Virus record (IMG/VR): IMGVR_UViG_3300031951_000830
Location: 1 to 30,877 of that record
DNA from: a virus
Length of the DNA stretch: 30,877 nt
Strand: one strand, 5' to 3'
This document shows, piece after piece, positions 1 to 7,285 of this stretch. A model generated the notes under the pieces. That model was not told the origin of the DNA. It worked only from the letters and a program-made list of their open reading frames with translations, and did no database searches. Position 1 is the first letter of the stretch. Every line of letters starts with the position of its first letter. A program made the position numbers and the translations under genes.

Positions 1-1
1 T

Positions 2-544
2 GTTGGTGTTTGGGTTATGCTAGGTCTTGGTGTTGGCTCTACATTTAGTGGAACTGCTGGTGCTTGGGCTGGAAGTAACTTTATATCAGCCACAGGTGCA
101 ACATCCGTAGTAGGAACAAACGGAGCCACCTTCTACATTACTGGAGTCCAGTTCGAGGTTGGCACAACAGCCACTAACTTCGACTTCCGTTCTTATGGTA
201 CAGAATTAAACCTTTGCCAACGCTATTATCAAAAACTTACTTATGATGGTACTGGCGGTGAAGTTACTTATGGTGTTGGCGCACAACAAGGGACTACTTA
301 TGCGTATGTTTATACGCCATATTTACAAACAATGCGTTCAGAACCAACCGCAGCTATTTCTAATTTACAAGTAAGTAACTTTAGGTCTTATTCCACTGAC
401 TGTACATTGACATCAATACAAGCTGGGTATAGCTCTTGTTCAATCATTTATGGATTTGCTTCTTCTGGTTCTGCTGATGCACCAGTATATGTTCAAAACA
501 AAAACAATGTGGCTGGTTTCTTATCTTTTTCTGCGGAGTTATAA
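2..544 (+). CDS. Tail fibre / receptor-binding protein, C-terminal part (5' end outside window)
   Basis: The reading frame is open to the left edge, so the visible 180 residues are the end of a longer gene; the first ATG at 17 is probably internal. The protein is rich in Gly, Thr and Ser. It contains the segment FEVGTTATNFDFRSYGTELN followed by LCQRYY, a conserved motif seen near the end of many phage tail fibre proteins, where it follows a carbohydrate-binding-like beta domain. The remaining 100 residues are beta-rich with many Tyr and Ser, as in receptor-binding tips. Two small tail genes follow directly. Role as a distal tail fibre is inferred from motif and position; the receptor is unknown. 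Confidence 0.65.
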   Translation, partial: VGVWVMLGLGVGSTFSGTAGAWAGSNFISATGATSVVGTNGATFYITGVQFEVGTTATNFDFRSYGTELNLCQRYYQKLTYDGTGGEVTYGVGAQQGTTYAYVYTPYLQTMRSEPTAAISNLQVSNFRSYSTDCTLTSIQAGYSSCSIIYGFASSGSADAPVYVQNKNNVAGFLSFSAEL

Positions 545-715
545 ATGTACAAATTATGTCCAAACTCATGGAATGGAAATCCTGCAAGGTCAGTTATACG
601 ATTAGAAGATGGTGCAGCAATTCCATTCGACCCTGACAACACAGACTACCAACAATACCTAGCATGGTTAGCCGAGGGTAATACCCCAGAACCCGCAGAT
701 GAAGGAGTTGCATAA
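545..715 (+). CDS. Small tail-fibre-associated protein (56 aa)
   Basis: The ATG begins immediately after the stop of the tail fibre gene, and the TAA shares its last base with the ATG of the next gene (TAATG), which suggests translational coupling. The protein is acidic and contains [20 protein letters not shown] followed by NTPEPAD. This Y[13 protein letters not shown] pattern recurs in short proteins encoded right after phage tail fibre genes (YorD/XkdW-like small proteins). No membrane segment or signal peptide is visible. The function is unknown; a tail assembly or fibre-accessory role is inferred from location only. Confidence 0.6.
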   Translation: MYKLCPNSWNGNPARSVIRLEDGAAIPFDPDNTDYQQYLAWLAEGNTPEPADEGVA

Positions 716-1221
716 TGGCATTAACACAAGTACAAGGCGCAATGGTTGGACCTACAGGGTTTGCTAACCTAAGCGGTATTACATTCCCAGCAACACAAGT
801 ACCAAGCTCTGATGCAAATACATTGGATGACTATGAGGAAGGTACTTGGACACCAACCGCTTTTGGTTCAAGTACCACTGGTACAACTACGTATGCCGAT
901 AGAGCTGGTTTTTATACAAAAATTGGCAATCAAGTAACTGCAAGTTTTTATGTTGACTGGACTTCACTAACTGGAACAGGCGCTTTAAGATTTGGTGGCA
1001 TTCCATTTACTGTAAAAAATGTATCAAACATAAATATTACGGGAACTTTAATGACGAATGGTCTTAATTGGACAGGTGGCACAAGCATAGTTTTGTACTG
1101 CAATCAGGCAAGCACTTATTTTATGATGTATGGCTCTTCAGATGATGCTGGATGGGCTGCTCAACAATGCGTTAATGAATCTGCGGCAGTTATTGGAACA
1201 ATTACATATTTTACAGATTAA
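715..1221 (+). CDS. Tail fibre / tailspike-tip domain protein
   Basis: A 168-residue protein that begins with a short Gly/Thr-rich lead, then the motif ANTLDDYEEGTWTPT near residues 35-49 and a later YTKIGNQVTASF near 67-78. This combination is typical of the C-terminal beta-sandwich of many phage and prophage tail fibre proteins (the EEGTWTP...Y-x-K-x-G-x-x-V signature). Here it stands alone as a small gene rather than the end of a long fibre, so it may be a separate tip subunit. It overlaps the preceding stop by one base. Host receptor binding is inferred. Confidence 0.6.
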   Translation: MALTQVQGAMVGPTGFANLSGITFPATQVPSSDANTLDDYEEGTWTPTAFGSSTTGTTTYADRAGFYTKIGNQVTASFYVDWTSLTGTGALRFGGIPFTVKNVSNINITGTLMTNGLNWTGGTSIVLYCNQASTYFMMYGSSDDAGWAAQQCVNESAAVIGTITYFTD

Positions 1222-1224
1222 TTA

Positions 1225-1244
1225 ACCAACATGGACTTGTTGGT
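1225..1244 (+). other. Stem-loop between tail and lysis genes
   Basis: A perfect 7-bp inverted repeat (ACCAACA / TGTTGGT) with a 6-base loop lies four bases after the stop of the tail tip gene. No T-run follows, so it is not a classic rho-independent terminator; it may protect or process the late mRNA. AAAGG at the end of the same gap serves the next gene as ribosome site. Confidence 0.3.
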
Positions 1245-1264
1245 CGGACACTAAAGGATTAAAA

Positions 1265-1522
1265 ATGGCATTAACAGAAAAAATTGAAATTGACCGAATT
1301 GAAATGCAAGGCGATTGGAACATTCAAGTTCGTCAATCTACTGTTATCGAAAAAGATGGAAAGCAGGTTTCCCGTACATTCCATCGCTGGGTATTAACTC
1401 CAGACGATGACATTAGCGGTCAAGAGCAAAAAGTTCAAAATATTTGCAATGCCGCATGGACACCAGAAGTTCGCCAAGCATACGAAACATTTAAGGCTGA
1501 ACAAGCACAAAGAATGTTATGA
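1265..1522 (+). CDS. Conserved phage protein of unknown function (85 aa)
   Basis: A soluble, charged 85-residue protein starting MALTEKIEIDRIEM, preceded by an AAAGG ribosome site. The N-terminal half looks like alternating beta strands (QVRQSTVIEKDGKQVSRTFH), the C-terminal half like an amphipathic helix (EVRQAYETFKAEQAQ). There is no membrane segment. It overlaps the next gene by four bases (ATGA). Similar small proteins often sit between tail fibre and lysis genes in phages, but I do not recognise a function. Confidence 0.6.
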   Translation: MALTEKIEIDRIEMQGDWNIQVRQSTVIEKDGKQVSRTFHRWVLTPDDDISGQEQKVQNICNAAWTPEVRQAYETFKAEQAQRML

Positions 1523-1731
1523 GTGAAGATTTCTTAGACCCCTATAAATATGGGAAACTTGTAGCCCAAGTAGAAACCATGGAGAAGAAGATTGACATTA
1601 TGGAAGCTGACATTAAGAAGCTTGTCATGATGGCTGAAAGATCTAAGGGTTCCTTGTGGGCGATCATGGGTGCTGCCTCAGTATTTGGTGGCTTTGTAGC
1701 ATGGATGGCTGATTTAATATTTAGAAAGTAA
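1519..1731 (+). CDS. Small one-helix membrane protein, holin or lysis-accessory candidate
   Basis: 70 residues. Residues 14-42 form a heptad-like coiled coil (VETMEKKIDIMEADIKKLV), then one hydrophobic helix spans about 44-66 and the protein ends with the basic tail FRK. This coiled coil plus single C-terminal helix layout is that of XhlA/hemolysin-type phage accessory proteins. It overlaps the upstream gene by ATGA and leads a run of membrane proteins ending in the lysozyme, which supports a lysis role. Which of the three membrane proteins is the true holin cannot be decided from sequence alone. Confidence 0.55.
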   Translation: MSEDFLDPYKYGKLVAQVETMEKKIDIMEADIKKLVMMAERSKGSLWAIMGAASVFGGFVAWMADLIFRK

Positions 1732-1739
1732 GCCTATGT

Positions 1740-2192
1740 ATGTCAGATCAATTCGGATTTATAGAAGGAGCAAAGTCTGTAACAAGTAGTATGGATGCCA
1801 GCCGACAGGCTAGTCATTCTATTACAAAGAGTATTACCGATGTACAGAAGGAAGCTGCATCAGCAGCCCAGCAGAAAGATCTAGAGCGTAAAAGACAGAT
1901 AAGAGAAGCACAGGTCTTTAAAGAGCAATACTTTAAACGAGCAATGATGGAATGGCAACGACAAGAAACCATTCGTATTGAAGAAGCAAAAGTAAAAGCT
2001 GATTTCATTAGGAGGCATGGCAGTAAACGCTGGGGTGAAATCGAATCCATTAAACAAAAGATAGAGAAACAGGACAATGAACTTAGTCGAGAGTTTAAAC
2101 AAGATTTGGAAAAGAGTCGTAGAGCAATGTTCGTGTGCTATGCAGTGGCTGCAATCATTGCTTGGTACCTTACTTGGGGTCATAAAGGGTAA
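1740..2192 (+). CDS. Tail-anchored coiled-coil membrane protein of the lysis cassette
   Basis: 150 residues. Residues 1-125 are highly charged and helical, rich in Lys, Glu, Arg and Gln, with coiled-coil character. One hydrophobic segment at about 129-146 (MFVCYAVAAIIAWYLTW) is followed by only a few residues. This is an anchored-at-the-end topology with a large presumably cytoplasmic domain. It lies 8 bases after the small holin candidate and 3 bases before the GTA-type holin. It could be a lysis regulator, a spanin substitute or a virion protein; no catalytic motif is visible and I do not recognise a family. Confidence 0.55.
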   Translation: MSDQFGFIEGAKSVTSSMDASRQASHSITKSITDVQKEAASAAQQKDLERKRQIREAQVFKEQYFKRAMMEWQRQETIRIEEAKVKADFIRRHGSKRWGEIESIKQKIEKQDNELSREFKQDLEKSRRAMFVCYAVAAIIAWYLTWGHKG

Positions 2193-2195
2193 ATA

Positions 2196-2681
2196 ATGTT
2201 CACACTAATATCAACTGCTTTGTCCTTCCTAATGGGTGGACTGCCTAAACTACTAGACTTCTTCCAAGACAAGTCTGATAAGTCACATGAACTAGAGCTT
2301 GCTCGTATGCAAACAGAACGAGAACTTCAGATGCTAGAGCGTGGCTATGCAGCACAAGCTAGGGTCGAGGAGATTCGTACAGATCAAGTGCAGATGCAAA
2401 CGCAGGCACAAGAACGTACAGCTATGTACCAACATGACATTGAGATTGGTAAGGGTGCAAGCCAATGGATCATTAATCTACGGGCTTCTGTACGTCCTGT
2501 AGTTACTTACCTATTTGTATTATTACTTATCATTGTAGATATAGCATCTATTATGTGGGCATGGTCTAGCGGAGTAGCATTTGTAGAAGCTATCCCTATG
2601 GTATTTGATGCCGATGAGATGCAAATCCTTGCCTCGATTATTGCCTTCTGGTTTGGTACCCAAGCATTCGCTAAGAAATGA
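2196..2681 (+). CDS. Holin, GTA-type three-helix family
   Basis: 161 residues. An N-terminal hydrophobic stretch (1-21) is followed by a charged helical region (25-90) and then LRASVRPVVTYLFV entering a membrane helix at about 101-122, with another at about 140-156 ending FWFGTQAFAKK. The LRAS-x-RPV-x-TY entry and the FWFG-x-x...K exit are hallmarks of the holins found in gene transfer agents and many marine phages. Holins form holes in the inner membrane and release the lysozyme. The stop overlaps the lysozyme start by four bases (ATGA), the usual holin-lysozyme pairing. Confidence 0.75.
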   Translation: MFTLISTALSFLMGGLPKLLDFFQDKSDKSHELELARMQTERELQMLERGYAAQARVEEIRTDQVQMQTQAQERTAMYQHDIEIGKGASQWIINLRASVRPVVTYLFVLLLIIVDIASIMWAWSSGVAFVEAIPMVFDADEMQILASIIAFWFGTQAFAKK

Positions 2682-3151
2682 TTGATAAAAAAGTCTTAGA
2701 CATGATAATTCATCATGAAGGTTTTAAGACAAAACCATACCAATGCCCTGCACTTTTATGGACTGTCGGGGTAGGTCATGTAATAGATCCTAACCATGCT
2801 AGGGTACCATTGGCAGAAAGAAAAGCATTGCCAATCCCTGCAGGTTGGGATAGAATATTAAGTGGGGATGAGGTCAATGAAATTCTTGCTAAAGATTTGG
2901 AAAGATTTGAAAGTGGTGTACGAAGACTGTGTCCTACTGGTCTTAATACTGGTCGCTTTGGTGCACTTGTATCATTCGCCTTTAATGTTGGACTTGGTAA
3001 TCTCCAAAATTCTACCCTTCGGATGAAGCATAACCGAGGTGAATACGAAGCAGCTGCCGATGAATTCTTAAAGTGGAATAAGGCAGGTGGTAAAGAATTA
3101 AAAGGTCTTACCACTAGACGAAAAGATGAAAGAGCGTTATACCTTTCATGA
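2678..3151 (+). CDS. Endolysin, GH24 phage lysozyme (muramidase)
   Basis: 157 residues, the usual length for T4/lambdoid-type lysozymes. It cleaves the MurNAc-GlcNAc bond of peptidoglycan. The catalytic Glu is E14 in HHEGFK; the segment ALLWTVGVGH gives the catalytic-site Thr T29. The position of the second acid (Asp20 in T4 lysozyme) is occupied by Cys23 (PYQCPALLWTVG). Later conserved blocks are FAFNVGLGNLQNSTL and LKGLTTRRKDERALYL at the C-terminus, both typical of the family. No signal peptide or SAR anchor is visible, so export through the adjacent holin is expected. It overlaps that gene by ATGA. Confidence 0.9.
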   Translation: MIDKKVLDMIIHHEGFKTKPYQCPALLWTVGVGHVIDPNHARVPLAERKALPIPAGWDRILSGDEVNEILAKDLERFESGVRRLCPTGLNTGRFGALVSFAFNVGLGNLQNSTLRMKHNRGEYEAAADEFLKWNKAGGKELKGLTTRRKDERALYLS

Positions 3152-3180
3152 TAATCAATTATAAGTAAGGGTTGCATAAT

Positions 3181-5298
3181 ATGGCAGATAAAACATTTAC
3201 AGAAAAACAACGGGAAGTAATCGCTCGTAGGATGGGCTATGATGGTCCTATGCAAATGTTCGATGAGTATCTAAAGTCTAGTCCTAATGATGCTAGGAAG
3301 TTTGGTTTGATTACAGATAAGTTTATGGCTCGTGGTGGTATGGTTAAGATGGCTGAAGGGGGAACAATTGAGCCAGTTGCAGTTAATAAAATAACTGGAG
3401 AGCCAATTAATACAACTTCAGACAATCTTTTAGAGGCTTCTACCCAACAATTAGTATATGGTCCAGACGGCACAGTATATGGCAGCCCCCTAGCAGCACG
3501 AGAAGCGGGTGTAACTAACTATACGAATACACCGCCTCAAACCCCAGCAGGTACAACCACTACTAATGCTGTAACTAATATGCCAGTTCAACCCCAAGCT
3601 GCTCAAGTAGCACCTGCATTGCAGGCAGTTCAAGCTGGTCAGACACTTGCTACTGAGTTAGCCCCAACACAAGCAGCCCAAGCTACTGCTGCTGCACCTA
3701 TTACTGCAGCCACTACAACTGCTCCCACTGTAACCCCTACAGCTACTATGGAGGCTGTACAAGCTGCACCTGCAGTACAACAAGCAACTGCTGCAGTTAA
3801 ACCTGCACAGGGCACTGTATCACAGCAAGCCCAAGTACAAGCTGCACAGGCTACGCCTACTGAGACTGCTGTTGGTCAGTTAGATGCTGCTCAAGGTTTA
3901 ACCAGACAAGTAACTGGTGCACCTGTACGTGGTGAACAAGTCGGTGAAATGGTCAGTGGTCCTGCTGTGGACATGGCTAAGGTAGAAGATACCCTAACTA
4001 AAGCAGAAGCTGCTCAAGGTGTAGTTACAGAAGATATGACAGTTCAAGGGCAGTTAGCTAAATTAACTGCTGGCTTTGAATCGGGTAATCCTCCATCATG
4101 GGCTGCTGCATCCTTACGTAATGCTACAGCACAGATGGCTGCTCGTGGTTTAGGTGCATCTAGCTTAGCAGGTCAAGCTATTATTCAAGCTACCCTAGAG
4201 GCTGCTGTGCCTATCGCTAGTGCTGATGCTCAAGTGTTCCAGCAGATGGGTATGCAGAACTTATCCAATCGTCAGCAGGTAGCTGTATTAACTGCACAGC
4301 AACGTGCCCAGTTCTTAGGTCAAGAGTTTGATCAAGGGTTCCAAACCCGTGTAGTTAATGCTGCTCGTGTAGCTGACATTGCTAACATGAACTTTACTGC
4401 ACAGCAACAGGTAGCCTTAGAGAATGCACGTCTAGCACAGACAATGGACTTGGCTAATCTGAATAACAGACAAGCTCTTACCATGGCTGAAGCTGCTCAG
4501 ATTGCTAACTTAGAGACAGCTAACTTAAATAACAGACAGCAAGCTGCCGTAGTGAATGCTCAGACATTCTTGCAGATGGATATGACTAACCTACAGAATG
4601 AGCAACAGACAGAGATGTTCAAGGCTCAATCTAATATACAGTCTATCCTAACAGATCAAGCTGCAGTTAATGCATCTAGACAGTTTAATGCTTCTAGTCA
4701 AAACCAAGCAGATCAATTCTTTTCTAATCTGACTGCACAGGTAAAGCAGTTTAATGTCCAGCAATCAAATGCTATGGCACAGTTTAATACCGATCAGGCT
4801 AACACTGTATCTAAGTTTAATACTGAAGTACAGAATCAGCGTGACCAGTTCAATGCCCAGAATCGTCTAGTCATTGACCAGTCTAATGCTCAGTGGCGTA
4901 GAGAGATTTCTACAGCTAACACAGCAGCTATCAATCGTGCCAATGAGTTCAATGCTACTAAGGCTATGGAAGTTACTATGGTTGAGTATAACAATATGTG
5001 GCAACAGTTCCGTGATGAGATTGAGTATTCGTGGAAGTCTGCTGAGAATGCAGCTGATCGTGTTAATCAAGTTACCCGTCAAGAGATCTCCTCAAATGCT
5101 ACAATATTAGCTGCAACCATGGCTAAGGATGCTGAGATTACTAAGACCATTGGTTCATCTGCAGCCACTATCCTAAGTGGTACATCTGGTGCTAAGGTAT
5201 TCGGTGAGATCTTTAACTGGGGTTACGATAAAGCTGGTGAGTTAATTGACTGGGCTGGTGGATTATTTGATACAGGTCCAGAGTTATTAGCAGGCTAA
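3181..5298 (+). CDS. Large Ala/Gln-rich virion protein, putative internal/ejection protein
   Basis: About 705 residues from ATG 3181, which has an AAGG ribosome site 10 bases upstream; a TTG at 3172 would add three residues but lies too close to it. Three zones are visible: an N-terminal domain with the Gly-rich KFMARGGMVKMAEGG; a low-complexity Ala/Gln/Thr/Pro linker (about residues 110-240); and a long helical domain with repeated NLNNRQQ- and QFNxxQxN-type units (about 350-580). The C-terminus is short and hydrophobic (WAGGLFDTGPELLAG). It resembles internal virion proteins of marine podoviruses in size, composition and place. No enzyme motif is visible; ejection or core function is inferred. 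Confidence 0.6.
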   Translation: MADKTFTEKQREVIARRMGYDGPMQMFDEYLKSSPNDARKFGLITDKFMARGGMVKMAEGGTIEPVAVNKITGEPINTTSDNLLEASTQQLVYGPDGTVYGSPLAAREAGVTNYTNTPPQTPAGTTTTNAVTNMPVQPQAAQVAPALQAVQAGQTLATELAPTQAAQATAAAPITAATTTAPTVTPTATMEAVQAAPAVQQATAAVKPAQGTVSQQAQVQAAQATPTETAVGQLDAAQGLTRQVTGAPVRGEQVGEMVSGPAVDMAKVEDTLTKAEAAQGVVTEDMTVQGQLAKLTAGFESGNPPSWAAASLRNATAQMAARGLGASSLAGQAIIQATLEAAVPIASADAQVFQQMGMQNLSNRQQVAVLTAQQRAQFLGQEFDQGFQTRVVNAARVADIANMNFTAQQQVALENARLAQTMDLANLNNRQALTMAEAAQIANLETANLNNRQQAAVVNAQTFLQMDMTNLQNEQQTEMFKAQSNIQSILTDQAAVNASRQFNASSQNQADQFFSNLTAQVKQFNVQQSNAMAQFNTDQANTVSKFNTEVQNQRDQFNAQNRLVIDQSNAQWRREISTANTAAINRANEFNATKAMEVTMVEYNNMWQQFRDEIEYSWKSAENAADRVNQVTRQEISSNATILAATMAKDAEITKTIGSSAATILSGTSGAKVFGEIFNWGYDKAGELIDWAGGLFDTGPELLAG

Positions 5299-5319
5299 TT
5301 TAATTAAGGCGATATACAA

Positions 5320-5535
5320 ATGAGCGTAGACATTTATAAAAAGAAAATAGAGGAATACATTAGCAAGAAAGAAAGTTCTAAGACTGAACTAGATTCTGCT
5401 CGTGGATTGCTTGCACCTAAAACTATGAATAAAGAAGTCAAGCAACAACAAGATATGATTTCTAATATTGGTGAGTTTGTATATGCCTTACGCCAAAAGA
5501 GAAAAGAATTAAAAATGAAAAGGGGTAAGAAATAA
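5320..5535 (+). CDS. Small basic coiled-coil protein, virion cluster (71 aa)
   Basis: 71 residues, rich in Lys and Glu, almost fully helical by eye (YKKKIEEYISKKESSKTELD) with a strongly basic end (RQKRKELKMKRGKK). An AAGG ribosome site precedes the ATG. The stop overlaps the next ATG by one base (TAATG). The basic tail could bind DNA or an acidic partner in the capsid. Function is not recognised; a structural or scaffolding-type role is only suggested by the neighbours. Confidence 0.55.
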   Translation: MSVDIYKKKIEEYISKKESSKTELDSARGLLAPKTMNKEVKQQQDMISNIGEFVYALRQKRKELKMKRGKK

Positions 5536-6023
5536 TGCCAGCAGATGCAGCGTTTGTCAATGCTCCGATTCCCGGTATGTCACTCACCAGTGAGCCGGGC
5601 AATCGCCCATGGGAGAATCCTCCTAACTTAGTATCTGTAGAAGATGCCATGGAGTTCTATACAAGACGTATCTTAGGCACCCCTGAAAATTATGATCAGG
5701 TATTAGACATCATTGAATCTGGTTTACCTATCCGTAACATTGCTAATATTCTCATGAAGACTAGCGTCATGGAAGGCTACCATACCATTGACGTAGGTAT
5801 CCTTGTATTGCCTGTTGTTGAAGAACTACTCATGTCTGTAGCAGATATGCATGATGTGTCGTATGTAGAAACAATTGACGAAGTATTTAAAGAGAATGTT
5901 GTAAGCCGTAGACAAGCTCGTCTAGCTGTACAAGAATTAAAAAAAGAAAGAGTACAACCTAAAGTAGAACCAACAGAACAGCCAAAAGGATTGATGGCTA
6001 AACCTCAAGATATGGTGGAATAA
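5535..6023 (+). CDS. Conserved phage protein, virion cluster (162 aa)
   Basis: 162 residues. The N-terminus has the phrase PIPGMSLTSEPGNRPWENPP, a Pro-rich motif I associate with conserved hypothetical proteins of marine podoviruses. The middle (about 35-125) is helical, with the hydrophobic segment IDVGILVLPVVEELL that is too short and interrupted to be a firm membrane helix. The end is charged and Pro-rich. It sits between a small coiled-coil protein and a larger helical protein, spaced by only two bases from the latter. Probably a virion or virion-assembly protein; no catalytic motif. Confidence 0.6.
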   Translation: MPADAAFVNAPIPGMSLTSEPGNRPWENPPNLVSVEDAMEFYTRRILGTPENYDQVLDIIESGLPIRNIANILMKTSVMEGYHTIDVGILVLPVVEELLMSVADMHDVSYVETIDEVFKENVVSRRQARLAVQELKKERVQPKVEPTEQPKGLMAKPQDMVE

Positions 6024-6025
6024 TT

Positions 6026-7273
6026 ATGGCATTTGATCTAGGTGCATTTATTGCTGGTGCCTCGGAAGGTGCAGCCAGTTCTATTGAAAAGCGGAATAAA
6101 GAGATTCGTCAAGCTGCCTTGCGTGAGTTTGATGCTCTACAGAAACAAGCAGATGAGCAGACAGAGAAGTTACGTACTAAACGTGATGAGATGAAAGCTA
6201 CTGCTGACGTACTATCTAACTATCGTGGTGCTAACAATACAGGCTTTACTCCAGCACAAGTAGTAGGGCTATTACAGAATCCTGCTGTAGCTAAGCGTGT
6301 TACTGAACAGTTAAAAGCTAATGAAGATGGGTTAGATCAAATTGATTTCGCTAAACTGTATACCGTAACTAAAGGTAAAACAGACATTACCCCAGAAGAA
6401 TTTATTAAGCAGAGTACTTCTATCCCTATGGGGATGCCAGAGGCACCACAGAAAGTAGTACGTGGAGCATTTGGACTTGAATCGCCTGCTATGGCTCAAG
6501 CACAAGCAGAGTTTGAAGCATCTACAGGTAAGTCATTAAGAGAAGTTAGAGCTACTGCTAAAGGAGTATCACAGACAGAAGCCATGGTTCAAGGCACAGT
6601 AGACTTCTCACAGTTTAAGAAACCAGATACACTCGCTAGTGTTCAGGCTCAGTTAAGAGATATCGTTGCAAATGGTGGCGATACTAAGACTGGCAAAGGT
6701 AAAGTCTTAATGGATAAGTTAGCTGCAAACGCTATTATTGAATCTAAGTTCAAGGAAGGCGAAGGAAAGGAAAGAACTACAGCACAAATTAATTCTGTGT
6801 TTAATCAATCCTTGCGTGTTGGATTAGAGCCTTTGTTAGTTAAAGGCACTGTAAGATTTAATCCAGAAGCAAATGATTATGTACCTATAGTCGGTGATGC
6901 TGCTTCTATTAGAGAGTTCCAAGATCAAAAGAATAAAGTAGTTAGAAACCAAGCAATTGCAATGGGTATCTTAGACAACGAAGGTAACATTATTGGTGGA
7001 AGAAATTCACAAGATGCATTATTGCCATATGCCAATATAGAAAAAGGTAAGGTAGTATCATGGAAAACTGTAGCTCCTGCTGAGGGCGAGAAGAAACCAG
7101 CAACAGAGGCACCTGCAGCCCCAGCTAAACCAGCTGCAGCACAAAGCACAGAAGTATTACCTCTTCCAAAAACTAGAGATGGTAAATTGGATGGATCTAA
7201 ATTAGTAGCAGGGAAGTCATATAAAGCTGCTGATGGATCTGTAAAAATTTGGAATGGTTCAGGCTGGCAATAA
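6026..7273 (+). CDS. Putative internal virion protein (415 aa)
   Basis: 415 residues. It opens with the small-residue helix LGAFIAGASEGAASSIEKR, then a coiled coil (about 25-65, LREFDALQKQADEQTEKLRT), a mixed domain, an Ala/Pro-rich linker at about 350-372, and a compact C-terminal tail (LVAGKSYKAADGSVKIWNGS) resembling the short LxxGKxY...WNG ends found on other phage virion proteins. It begins two bases after the upstream stop and 12 bases before the largest virion gene, so the proteins are likely made together. An ejection/core role is inferred from layout; no enzyme signature was seen. Confidence 0.55.
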   Translation: MAFDLGAFIAGASEGAASSIEKRNKEIRQAALREFDALQKQADEQTEKLRTKRDEMKATADVLSNYRGANNTGFTPAQVVGLLQNPAVAKRVTEQLKANEDGLDQIDFAKLYTVTKGKTDITPEEFIKQSTSIPMGMPEAPQKVVRGAFGLESPAMAQAQAEFEASTGKSLREVRATAKGVSQTEAMVQGTVDFSQFKKPDTLASVQAQLRDIVANGGDTKTGKGKVLMDKLAANAIIESKFKEGEGKERTTAQINSVFNQSLRVGLEPLLVKGTVRFNPEANDYVPIVGDAASIREFQDQKNKVVRNQAIAMGILDNEGNIIGGRNSQDALLPYANIEKGKVVSWKTVAPAEGEKKPATEAPAAPAKPAAAQSTEVLPLPKTRDGKLDGSKLVAGKSYKAADGSVKIWNGSGWQ

Positions 7274-7285
7274 TAAAGGATAAAG

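Noticed and set aside
1814-2183. Two overlapping minus-strand frames in the lysis cassette
   Set aside because: They are antisense to the tail-anchored protein and lie against the local gene direction.
3172-3180. TTG start for the large Ala/Gln-rich protein
   Set aside because: Too close to the AAGG ribosome site; ATG 3181 has proper spacing.
2776-3255. 159-aa reading frame opposite the lysozyme gene
   Set aside because: It is antisense to a complete GH24 lysozyme, has no recognisable motif and no ribosome site fit.
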